Source: Deinococcus sedimenti (lineage in GTDB: Bacteria > Deinococcota > Deinococci > Deinococcales > Deinococcaceae). From it: a stretch of DNA of 15,598 nucleotides. The position numbers were made by a program, and so were the translations under genes. The notes below the pieces were generated by a model. That model was not told the origin of the DNA and did not search any database. It saw only the letters and a program-made list of their open reading frames with translations. How positions within the stretch are numbered: position 1 is the stretch's first letter; each line of letters starts with the position of its first letter. The stretch is taken from positions 1-15,598 of the forward strand of contig NZ_BMQN01000032.1 in NCBI RefSeq assembly GCF_014648135.1. Reading direction: 5' to 3'. Below are positions 1 through 5,692 of the stretch, piece by piece.

Positions 1-89
1 AACTCCTGGTATGGATGTTCATTCACCGCTACAACGCGTCATTACGATGAACCCACGACCCGGGCGTATCCTGGGCCCGTGAGGACGTC

Positions 90-962
90 TTGAGCGGGGT
101 CGTGTGGCTGGCGCTGGACGGCGTGGGGCACCCGCAGGACGCGCCGGGTGGGAGTGTCTGGGATCAGCCGCTGGGCACGCTGCGCCCGCTGGTGGACGCG
201 GGGCGGTGCCTGGACGCGACGCTGGGCGTGCCGGGCCTGCCGCAGTCGGGGACGGGGCAGGCGTGCTGGTTGACGGGGTCGGACGCGGTGGCGCTGATGG
301 GGGAGCATTTCGGGCCGCATCCGGGGCCGACGTTGCAGCGCCTGCTTCAGGAGGGGTCGCTGCCGGTGCGGCTGGCGCGGGCCGGGGGGCGGGCGGCGCT
401 GGGGAACGAGTACGTGCCCGCATACTTTCAGGCGCTGGAATCGGGGGCGGGGCGCCGCAACCGCATGGGCTGCTTTCCGTTCGCGTTCCGCGCGGCGGGG
501 CTGCCGCTGAATCCGCCGCGCGTGCCGCTGCTGGGCGCGACGCTGGGCCTGGGGTACGCGCGCCCCTGGTCGGCAGGGGGAGAGGAGAGGGCGGCGCTGG
601 ACGCCCTGGCGCGGCACGGGGGGGCGCTGGCCCGCGCGGCGCGGGACGTGGATCTGCTGGCGCTGGACCTGTGGTTCAGTGACCTGCTGGGGCACGCGGG
701 CGCGCCGGACGTGCCGGGGGACGCGCTGGCGGCCGGGCAGTCGTACCTGCGGCGGGTGGACGCGCTGCTGTCGGGCCTGCTGGGCGCGGGCGCGCGGGTG
801 GTGGTGGGCAGCGATCACGGGAACCTGGAGGACCTGCGTACGAAGGGGCACACGCTCGCGCGGGTGCCGTTCGCGGGGGCCGGGGTGAACCTGGGGCAGC
901 CGGGGAACGTGGTGGAGGCTGGGCGGGTGCTGGCGGGCTGGTTTGGGTTGCCGGGTGCTTGA
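90..962 (+). CDS. Alkaline-phosphatase-superfamily metalloenzyme (phosphomutase/phosphatase-like)
   Basis: A 290-aa protein with the full two-metal ligand set of the iPGM/phosphopentomutase/alkaline phosphatase fold: D10 in LALDGVG, probable nucleophile T55 in SGTGQ, D198 and H202 in SDLLGH, D242-H243 in GSDHGN, and H254 in KGHT. The family moves or hydrolyses phosphate (sometimes sulfate) esters using Mn or Zn ions. At 290 aa it is much shorter than iPGM (about 510 aa), so the large inserted phosphotransferase domain is missing and the substrate is unknown. There is no signal peptide, so it is probably cytoplasmic. The start is TTG at 90, chosen because GAGG lies 5 nt upstream and the first strand leads directly into the metal-binding Asp. 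It stands alone and converges on trpF across the DnaA-box region. Superfamily assignment is firm; the reaction is not. Confidence 0.8.
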   Translation: MSGVVWLALDGVGHPQDAPGGSVWDQPLGTLRPLVDAGRCLDATLGVPGLPQSGTGQACWLTGSDAVALMGEHFGPHPGPTLQRLLQEGSLPVRLARAGGRAALGNEYVPAYFQALESGAGRRNRMGCFPFAFRAAGLPLNPPRVPLLGATLGLGYARPWSAGGEERAALDALARHGGALARAARDVDLLALDLWFSDLLGHAGAPDVPGDALAAGQSYLRRVDALLSGLLGAGARVVVGSDHGNLEDLRTKGHTLARVPFAGAGVNLGQPGNVVEAGRVLAGWFGLPGA

Positions 963-1067
963 CCGACCCTGGGGGGGTGTTGCTAGAGTGCCCGGCGGAA
1001 CCGTTCAACGTGAGAACTCGCCGACAGGGGCGGGATGTGGGGGTCGTGGGCGCGCACGGCCGACAAG

Positions 1068-1236
1068 TTATCCACAGGTTTATCCACAGGCACTGTGGAA
1101 AGCCTGTGGATAAGGGGGAACCCCCCGTGCTAGGGGACCGGTCATTTGTTCGTGTGAAACACGCTTTTCAGGCCTTCCGTGGAACTCTTCCACATCTGGA
1201 TAAGTTATCCACAGGCGCCCGTTTCACTGTGGATAA
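1068..1236. other. DnaA-box cluster (origin-like or DnaA-titration locus)
   Basis: Five perfect TTATCCACA 9-mers lie within 169 bp: + strand at 1068-1076, 1080-1088 and 1205-1213; - strand at 1105-1113 and 1228-1236. Near matches are 1195-1203 (-, TTATCCAGA), 1186-1194 (+, TCTTCCACA) and 1094-1102 (-, CTTTCCACA). TTATCCACA is the classical high-affinity DnaA binding site. Bases 1141-1170 are about 60% A+T in a very GC-rich region, which could serve as an unwinding element. The last box overlaps the end of trpF and encodes part of its final residues. No dnaA or dnaN lies in the window, so this may be the chromosomal origin separated from dnaA, a secondary-replicon origin, or a datA/DARS-like regulatory cluster. 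The boxes are certain as sequence; the role is inferred. Confidence 0.85.
1146..1161 (+). other. Weak parS-like 16-mer inside the DnaA-box region
   Basis: The sequence TTGTTCGTGTGAAACA matches the common bacterial parS consensus TGTTTCACGTGAAACA at 12 of 16 positions. The right half (GTGAAAC) is perfect and the left half is degraded. A separate perfect left half, GTTTCAC, occurs at 1221-1227. ParB sites usually cluster near origins, so the location is suggestive, but the match is imperfect and could be chance. Confidence 0.2.
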
Positions 1237-1850
1237 CTCCGGGCGGCGAGGCGCGCTGCCTGCACGAATGCCCGCACGGCTTCGGGGTCCTTCACGCCGG
1301 GGCTCGCCTCCAGGCGACTCACGGCGTCCACCGCCGCGGGGCGCAGGGCCGTCATGGCGGCCGCCACGTTCCCCGGCCCCAGGCCTCCGGCCAGCCACGC
1401 CCCGTCGGGGAAGAGGGGGCGCAGCGCGTCCCAGTCGAGCGGAATGCCGCCGCCGGGTTCGGGCGCGTCCAGCATCAGCGTGACGCCTCGGTGCCCGTGC
1501 CACATGTCCGTCTCCGTCGCCAGATCGGCGGGGCGCACGACACGCAGAACGGGATAATACGCGGCGACTGCCATCACGTAAAGACTTGACAGGCGTCCAT
1601 GAAGCTGCACGGCACTCACCCGCGCGGCCTCGGCGGTGCGCAGCACCTCATCCAGCGGCTGATCAAGGAACACGCCCACGCGCGCCACGCTGGGGCCCAC
1701 ACTCAGGCCCGCCGCGCGCGCCACCTGCGGCGACACCAGCCGCTTACTGACGGGCGCGAAGATGAAGCCCAGCGCGTCCGCCCCCGCCTCGGCGCTCAGG
1801 ACGGCGTCGTGCACGCTGGTCGTGCCGCACACCTTCACCTGCACCGTCAC
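1224..1850 (-). CDS. trpF: Phosphoribosylanthranilate isomerase
   Basis: A 208-aa TIM-barrel enzyme of normal TrpF length. It converts N-(5'-phosphoribosyl)anthranilate to the enol-aminodeoxyribulose phosphate in tryptophan synthesis. Visible landmarks are KVCGTT at 6-11 with the catalytic Cys8, QLHG at 82-85, the catalytic Asp128 in LMLDAP, the phosphate-binding GGLGPGNV at 155-162, and EASPGVKD at 181-188. The usual VDVSSGVE block reads VDAVSRLE here, and the stretch after QLHG ([15 protein letters not shown]) departs from the common pattern, but no key catalytic residue is missing. The start is GTG at 1850, overlapping the previous stop as GTGA, so translation is probably coupled. It is last in an operon led by an HxlR regulator rather than with other trp genes. 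The final codons contain a DnaA box. Confidence 0.92.
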   Translation of the reverse strand: MTVQVKVCGTTSVHDAVLSAEAGADALGFIFAPVSKRLVSPQVARAAGLSVGPSVARVGVFLDQPLDEVLRTAEAARVSAVQLHGRLSSLYVMAVAAYYPVLRVVRPADLATETDMWHGHRGVTLMLDAPEPGGGIPLDWDALRPLFPDGAWLAGGLGPGNVAAAMTALRPAAVDAVSRLEASPGVKDPEAVRAFVQAARLAARSYPQ

Positions 1851-2101
1851 TCCGGCCCCCGCGCGGCTTCCAGGTCCGCCACCCGCCCCTCCAGCGTCCG
1901 CACCTGCCGGGTCAGGGCCAGCAGCAGCAGCGCGTAGTGGTCGTAGATCTTCGGGCGTTCCATGCGCAGCTCCCCGGCCATCCAGCCGTCCAGCAGCCGC
2001 TCGGCCTCCGCGAGCACCTCGGCGTCCGGCACGTCCCGGTAGGAACGGCTGCCCATGATCTCCCGCGCGAAATTCAGTTCCCGGTCACTCACGAGCCGCA
2101 T
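1847..2101 (-). CDS. Small protein of unknown function with C-terminal coiled coil
   Basis: This gene encodes 84 aa and I do not recognise a named family. The N-terminal half is charged ([17 protein letters not shown]), followed by amphipathic helices rich in Leu, Ala and Glu. The end ([20 protein letters not shown], about 61-80) has heptad-like spacing that suggests a short coiled coil and self-association. There is no signal peptide or membrane segment. ATG at 2101 overlaps the HxlR gene by 17 bp and GGAG sits only 1 nt before it. GTG at 2092 (codon 4) has the same GGAG about 10 nt upstream and may be the true start. The stop overlaps the trpF start as GTGA. Placement between two well-supported genes with tight overlaps at both ends argues that it is real and co-translated. 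Confidence 0.75.
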   Translation of the reverse strand: MRLVSDRELNFAREIMGSRSYRDVPDAEVLAEAERLLDGWMAGELRMERPKIYDHYALLLLALTRQVRTLEGRVADLEAARGPE

Positions 2102-2501
2102 TCTCCATGAACCGCGCCCGCGCCTGCATGACGGCCGCGTGGTTCGCCTCCGCCCACAGCCACACCGGGCAGAACGCCTCGCTCAGGCTGCGGCCCAGCG
2201 GCGTCAGGGTGTACTCCACGCGCGGCGGGATCACCGGATGCACCACCCGCGTGAGCAGCCCGTCGAACTCCATCTGCCGCAGTGTTTTAGTGAGCATCTT
2301 CTGGCTGATGTCCCCCACCTGCGCGCCGATCTGCGTGAAGCGCAGCGTGCCGTGCTCCTCCAGGACCTCCAGCAGGATCAGCGTCCACTTGTCCGCCACG
2401 CGCCCGATCATCTCGCGCACGAGCGCTTCGACCTCGGGGGTGCTGTGCGGCCAGGGCTCCGGCCCGACCTGATCTGACGTGAGCTGCTCGATACTCTCCA
2501 T
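2085..2501 (-). CDS. HxlR-family winged helix-turn-helix regulator
   Basis: A 138-aa single-domain regulator. The HxlR signature is clear: ADKWTLILLEVL (about 35-46), LRFTQIGAQVGDISQKMLTKTLRQMEFDGLL (the HTH core and recognition helix, roughly 52-82), then PPRVEYTLTPLGRSL forming the wing. HxlR proteins are dimeric transcription factors that often respond to redox state or reactive electrophiles, typically controlling a divergent oxidoreductase. Here the conserved N-terminal Cys common in the family is absent; the only Cys is in SEAFCPVW near the C-terminus. The gene is divergent from the NIPSNAP-SDR pair, its probable target, and heads the operon with the 84-aa protein and trpF. A TATAGT box lies 6 nt before ATG with no Shine-Dalgarno, pointing to a leaderless mRNA. 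Confidence 0.92.
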   Translation of the reverse strand: MESIEQLTSDQVGPEPWPHSTPEVEALVREMIGRVADKWTLILLEVLEEHGTLRFTQIGAQVGDISQKMLTKTLRQMEFDGLLTRVVHPVIPPRVEYTLTPLGRSLSEAFCPVWLWAEANHAAVMQARARFMENAARE

Positions 2502-2507
2502 GAGGAA

Positions 2508-2513
2508 ACTATA
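2508..2513 (-). promoter_or_regulatory. Leaderless -10 box for the HxlR-84aa-trpF operon
   Basis: TATAGT on the - strand is followed by 6 nt (TTCCTC) and the ATG at 2501, placing transcription start at or next to the first base of the start codon. No Shine-Dalgarno is present. A poor -35 candidate, TTGGGA, sits about 19 nt upstream of the -10 box. An HxlR dimer bound at the adjacent inverted repeat would cover this box. Confidence 0.6.
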
Positions 2514-2551
2514 GCACTCACGGGTGCTGACTTCCCAAAAGAGAGTGATAG
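2509..2551. promoter_or_regulatory. Candidate HxlR operator region
   Basis: The divergent intergenic region holds two symmetric elements. AGCAC-N6-GTGCT (2513-2528) overlaps the -10 box of the HxlR gene. A longer imperfect pair, CTATAGCACTC (2509-2519) and GAGTGATAG (2543-2551), spans the centre. HxlR dimers bind short inverted repeats, so either could be the operator controlling both directions. The symmetry is visible; the binding is inferred. Confidence 0.4.
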
Positions 2552-2560
2552 GTCTATGCT
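2532..2560 (+). promoter_or_regulatory. Weak promoter candidate for NIPSNAP-SDR operon
   Basis: TATGCT at 2555-2560 is a reasonable -10 box, with TTCCCA at 2532-2537 as a poor -35 exactly 17 bp upstream. Transcription would begin near 2567, leaving a leader of about 45 nt that carries a good AGGAGG Shine-Dalgarno. A weak -35 fits a gene needing a regulator, but the call rests on the -10 box alone. Confidence 0.3.
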
Positions 2561-2611
2561 CGGCAGGTCCGCACAGGGGACGCCCCCAACCCGCCCTCGC
2601 AGGAGGCCCGC

Positions 2612-2926
2612 ATGTTCTACGAATACCGCCGCTACACGTTGAAGCCCGGCCAGCGCGACACCTGGGTGCAGCTCATGCACGGCGAGATCCTGCCGTACCA
2701 GATCGCGCGAGGCATGCAGGTCGTCGCGTCCTTCACCGACGACACCGACCCCGACGCATACATCTGGATCCGCCGCTTCGACAGCGAGGCGCAGCGGGAA
2801 GCCCTGTACGCCGCCACCTACGACACCGACACGTGGCGCGACCTGCTCGCCCGGCACGGGCACCTGCTGGCCGCTGAACCGCAGGTCACCCGCCTGACCC
2901 CCACGCCCCATTCCCCCCAGCTGTAA
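2612..2926 (+). CDS. NIPSNAP-family protein
   Basis: A 104-aa dimeric alpha-beta barrel (ferredoxin-like) protein. The opening FYEYRRYTLKPGQRDTWVQL matches the start of NIPSNAP domains (YELRxYxxxPGxxxxW). The middle, ASFTDDTDPDAYIWIRRFDSEAQREAL, matches the strand-helix block in which a bulky aromatic strand is followed by a helix. The family's biochemical role is poorly defined; bacterial members often sit with oxidoreductases and may bind or shield a small reactive substrate. AGGAGG at 2601-2606 lies 5 nt before the ATG. It is 24 bp upstream of the SDR gene and divergent from the HxlR regulator, so it is probably co-expressed with the dehydrogenase. It is cytoplasmic with no signal peptide. 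Confidence 0.8.
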   Translation: MFYEYRRYTLKPGQRDTWVQLMHGEILPYQIARGMQVVASFTDDTDPDAYIWIRRFDSEAQREALYAATYDTDTWRDLLARHGHLLAAEPQVTRLTPTPHSPQL

Positions 2927-2950
2927 CGGCCCCGCTTTACAGGAGCACCC

Positions 2951-3694
2951 ATGAACACGACCGGCAACACCATCCTGATCACCGGCGGCGGCAGCGGCAT
3001 TGGCCTGGGCCTCGCGCAGGCCTTCCTGGCACGCGGCAACACCGTCATCATCGCCAGCCGCAGCCAGCGCACCCTGGACGCCGCCGCGGCCGCCCACCCG
3101 GGCCTGCACCCCTACCCGCTGGACGTCACCGACCCCGAGTCCATCCAGTCACTCGCCGAGCGCGTCACCGCCGAGCACCCGGGATTGAACGTCCTGATCA
3201 ACAACTCCGGCATCATGCTCGCCGAGAACCTGCTGAACGGCACGGCCCTCCCGGACGCCGAGGCGACCGTCACCACCAACCTCCTCGGGCCGATCCGCGT
3301 CACGCAGGCCATGCTGGGCCACCTGCTCACGCAACCGCGCCCCGTGATCGTGAACGTCACCTCCGGCCTCGCCAGCCTCCCCCTGACCGCCACGCCCACG
3401 TACAGTGCCACGAAGGCCGCGCTGCGCTCCTACACCGAGAGCCTGCGCCACCAGCTGCGCGGCACGCCCGCCGAGGTCATCGAACTCGCACCGCCCTACG
3501 TCGCCACGGAACTCATGCCCGGCGGCAGCCAGAACCCCCACGCCATGCCCCTGACCGACTTCATCGGGGAAACCATGACCCTCCTGGCGCAGCCCGGCGT
3601 CCGGGAGGTGCTCGTGGAGCGCGTGCTGCCGCTGCGCAACGCCGCGCTGAACGGCACGTACGCGCAGGTGTTCACGGGTCTGAACGGCGAGTGA
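2951..3694 (+). CDS. Short-chain dehydrogenase/reductase (DltE-like SDR)
   Basis: A 247-aa classical SDR. The cofactor site TGGGSGIG is at 11-18, the acidic LDVTD at 57-61, the structural NNSG at 84-87, and the catalytic residues are S138, Y151 and K155 (YSATK). The overall pattern resembles the COG3967/DltE-like group. R37 in ASRS after the second strand favours NADP(H), since a basic residue there usually contacts the 2'-phosphate. The substrate is unknown; a carbonyl or alcohol of a small molecule is likely. AGGAG lies 7 nt before ATG. It forms an operon with the NIPSNAP gene, and both are probably repressed by the divergent HxlR protein. Its last 23 bp overlap the 3' end of the convergent membrane-protein gene. 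Confidence 0.92.
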   Translation: MNTTGNTILITGGGSGIGLGLAQAFLARGNTVIIASRSQRTLDAAAAAHPGLHPYPLDVTDPESIQSLAERVTAEHPGLNVLINNSGIMLAENLLNGTALPDAEATVTTNLLGPIRVTQAMLGHLLTQPRPVIVNVTSGLASLPLTATPTYSATKAALRSYTESLRHQLRGTPAEVIELAPPYVATELMPGGSQNPHAMPLTDFIGETMTLLAQPGVREVLVERVLPLRNAALNGTYAQVFTGLNGE

Positions 3695-4172
3695 CGCCCG
3701 CCGTGCGGCGCACCCACGCCGCGCTGCGGTTCGTCAGGAAGCCCACCACCGGCAGCAGGCCCGACACGGCCGCGAAGATGACCGCCATGCCAGCCGCCAT
3801 CGGCAGCAGCATCAGGGAGCTTGGCGGCGCGCTCGACAGGCCCGCCAGCGTGAACAGCGCGCCCGCCACGAACGCCACCAGCGCGCCCGTGATGACCGCC
3901 TGTGCCGCGACCCGCCACCACGCCCTGTCGAGCGGGCGGTGCCACGCCGCCAGCCCCAGGCTGCAAAGCCACGCCGCGCCCCCCGCGGACGCCGCGATGG
4001 GCACGAAGAACGTGAACTTCATCCACTCGTCGGTCACGCGCATGTAGGGACGCCCCCAGCACAGCTGCGTGAGCCACAGCAGGCACAGCGTCCCGATCAG
4101 CAGCGCGTCCAGCGCGGTCCCCAGCACCACGCGCGGCGAGAGGACCGCCCGCAGGGCCGCGCGGCGGGTCAT
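3672..4172 (-). CDS. Four-helix integral membrane protein of unknown function
   Basis: A 166-aa inner-membrane protein with four hydrophobic segments, at about 14-36, 50-74, 85-107 and 112-135, and a basic C-terminal tail (NRSAAWVRRTAGVTRRSDP). The general shape (helix pairs with short loops, small size) recalls DUF2798-type proteins, but I do not see enough to assign a family. The start chosen is the ATG at 4172 (MTRRAALRAV), because the basic N-terminus leads straight into the first helix and TACGCT lies 6 nt upstream as a leaderless -10 box. The frame stays open far upstream to about 5624, but that stretch is antisense to the kinase gene. The 3' ends of this gene and the SDR gene overlap by 23 bp in opposite orientations. 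Confidence 0.75.
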   Translation of the reverse strand: MTRRAALRAVLSPRVVLGTALDALLIGTLCLLWLTQLCWGRPYMRVTDEWMKFTFFVPIAASAGGAAWLCSLGLAAWHRPLDRAWWRVAAQAVITGALVAFVAGALFTLAGLSSAPPSSLMLLPMAAGMAVIFAAVSGLLPVVGFLTNRSAAWVRRTAGVTRRSDP

Positions 4173-4178
4173 GCGCTC

Positions 4179-4184
4179 AGCGTA
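4179..4184 (-). promoter_or_regulatory. Leaderless -10 box for the membrane-protein gene
   Basis: TACGCT on the - strand ends 6 nt before the ATG at 4172 and fits TANNNT. There is no Shine-Dalgarno, and no good -35 is visible at the expected distance. Confidence 0.4.
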
Positions 4185-4256
4185 GCCGGGTCCGTGTCGG
4201 CCGGCTGCGTCATCTGACGGATGCCCGCCGGGGGCGGCGCGTGCGAGGCTGCGTCC

Positions 4257-5510
4257 ATGACCGATTCCGTGCGGCGCGAGACGACCCTGCACCTCCTCCT
4301 GACGCGGCCCGGCGGGGCGGAGGTCGCCTGCCGGACCCTGACCGTGGATCACCCCGTGTATTTCGGCGAGCACGTGCTGGAGGCCGCGCGGGCGGCGGGC
4401 GTGGAGGGCTGGCTGGGGCGGCGGCTGGACTTCGCCCGGCACGGGACCGGAGAGGACGGCGTGACCCGCGCCACCTGCACGTGGCAACTGTTCGCGCCCG
4501 ACCTGCCGGATGCCGCGCCTGTTCCGGACGAGCTGCGCGAACTCGCGGACGCCGCGCTGACCCCCACCCGCACGCCCTGGTTCCAGGCGGACTGGCACGC
4601 CGGCGCGCTGGCGTGGCTGGACGGCGAACTCGCCGCGCAGGACCGCCCCCGCACGGGCGACCCGGTCGTGCTGAAACACTGGCAGATCAGCGTCCTGTGG
4701 CGCGTCCCCACGAGTCAGGGGGACGTGTACTTCAAGGCCGTCCCGGACTTCTTCACGCGCGAGGTGACCGTCACCTGCGCGCTGTCCGGCGTGCCCGGCG
4801 CGGCCCCACCCGTCCTGGCCGCCGACACGCGGCGCGGCTTCCTGCTGCTGGACGGCTGCGGTGCCGCCGGGGGCGACCCGGTGGCCGTGCTGCGGCAGCT
4901 GGCGCGGGTGCAGCGCGCCGCCCTGCCCCTGCTGCCGCAGCTGAACCTGCGCGACCGCGGCCCGGCGTACCTGCTGGCCCAGCTGGACGCCCTGCTCAGC
5001 GACGCGAGCCTCCACGCGGACGAGCACGGCCCGCACCCGGACGCCCTGACCCCCGAGGAGGCCGCTGCGCTGCGCGCCCACCGCCCCCGGCTGGAAGCGG
5101 CCCTGGAACGGCTGCGCGCCAGCCCGATTCCCCTCACCCTCGGGCACGGGGACCTGCACGGCGGGAACGTCACCACGCGCGGGGAACAGGTGACGCTGCT
5201 CGACTGGTCGGACGCCAGCCTCACCCACCCGTTCCTGGACGCCAACCCCGCCTACCTGTTCCCGGAGGGCACCCACACGGACCCAGCCGTGCTGGACGCC
5301 GCGCGCGACGCGTACCTGCACGAGTGGACCGACCTGGCCCCGCTGGACGCGCTGCGCGCCCTGCACACCGACGCGCTGCTGGCCGGGGAGATCTACCGCG
5401 CCCTCGGGTACGCCGACGGCATCCAGAACGCCGTCGAGGACCGCCGCGAATGGCGGGGCGCGCACCTGTGGCACCTGCGCCCCCTGCTGCGCGCCCTCAC
5501 CAGCGGGTGA
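4257..5510 (+). CDS. Phosphotransferase-fold kinase (APH/choline-kinase superfamily), substrate unknown
   Basis: A 417-aa protein with a C-terminal APH-type kinase core. The Brenner motif HGDLHGGN is at 297-304 (catalytic D299, metal-binding N304), LLDWSD at 314-319 carries the second metal ligand D316, and VYFKAVP at 158-164 supplies the likely ATP-binding K160. The roughly 135 N-terminal residues (LHLLLTRPGG..., TCTWQLFAP) lie outside a minimal APH domain and resemble nothing I can name. Members phosphorylate small alcohols, sugars, amino acids or aminoglycosides; nothing here indicates antibiotic resistance. The ATG at 4257 is preceded by GAGG 9 nt upstream. An in-frame ATG at 4221 would add 12 residues. 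It is divergent from the membrane-protein gene with only 84 bp between, and convergent with the protease gene. Confidence 0.82.
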   Translation: MTDSVRRETTLHLLLTRPGGAEVACRTLTVDHPVYFGEHVLEAARAAGVEGWLGRRLDFARHGTGEDGVTRATCTWQLFAPDLPDAAPVPDELRELADAALTPTRTPWFQADWHAGALAWLDGELAAQDRPRTGDPVVLKHWQISVLWRVPTSQGDVYFKAVPDFFTREVTVTCALSGVPGAAPPVLAADTRRGFLLLDGCGAAGGDPVAVLRQLARVQRAALPLLPQLNLRDRGPAYLLAQLDALLSDASLHADEHGPHPDALTPEEAAALRAHRPRLEAALERLRASPIPLTLGHGDLHGGNVTTRGEQVTLLDWSDASLTHPFLDANPAYLFPEGTHTDPAVLDAARDAYLHEWTDLAPLDALRALHTDALLAGEIYRALGYADGIQNAVEDRREWRGAHLWHLRPLLRALTSG

Positions 5511-5570
5511 CCGCCACCCTCCCGCCGCGCCCGCCCAGCGACCATGGCCGCCGGACCACCGCCTGCCCCA

Positions 5571-5607
5571 TTCAGGAGTATTGAAGGGCACCTTCAATAC
5601 TCCTGAA
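5571..5607. terminator. 17-bp perfect inverted repeat between convergent genes
   Basis: TTCAGGAGTATTGAAGG at 5571-5587 and its exact complement at 5591-5607 are separated by only GCA. The RNA would form a very stable hairpin in either direction. It lies 60 bp past the kinase stop and 86 bp past the protease stop, the place for a bidirectional terminator. No U tract follows on either strand, and the arms are richer in A+T than the surroundings, so a protein-binding palindrome or mobile repeat is also possible. The rest of 5511-5692 shows no gene. Confidence 0.6.
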
Positions 5608-5624
5608 CGAGCACCTGACGACAC

Positions 5625-5687
5625 CAGCGGTTGGAAGTGGAATCGAAGGGCGTGGTGTTGGCCCCAGGGTGGAACTGGAAACCGCTG
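5625..5687. repeat. 8-bp inverted repeat in the kinase-protease intergenic region
   Basis: CAGCGGTT at 5625-5632 and AACCGCTG at 5680-5687 are exact complements separated by 47 bp. Together with the stronger hairpin just to the left, this may help shape the 3' end of the protease transcript. It could be chance. Confidence 0.25.
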
Positions 5688-5692
5688 TCAGT

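Noticed and set aside
1..89. Promoter or gene end at the left edge
   Set aside because: TATCCT at 67-72 could be a -10 box but no -35 is found, and no supported coding sequence enters the window from the left.
1181..1205. GGAACTC near the DnaA boxes as an ECF promoter
   Set aside because: No -10 block at the correct distance; the sequence there is a DnaA box.
4257..5510. Aminoglycoside-resistance phosphotransferase
   Set aside because: The kinase motifs are shared by the whole superfamily, the protein is long with an unusual N-terminal part, and there are no mobile-element or resistance neighbours.
3672..5624. Very long open frame on the - strand (about 650 codons)
   Set aside because: Only the last 166 codons (from the ATG at 4172) look like protein. 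The rest is antisense to the kinase gene, whose catalytic motifs prove its frame; high GC keeps the opposite frame open.
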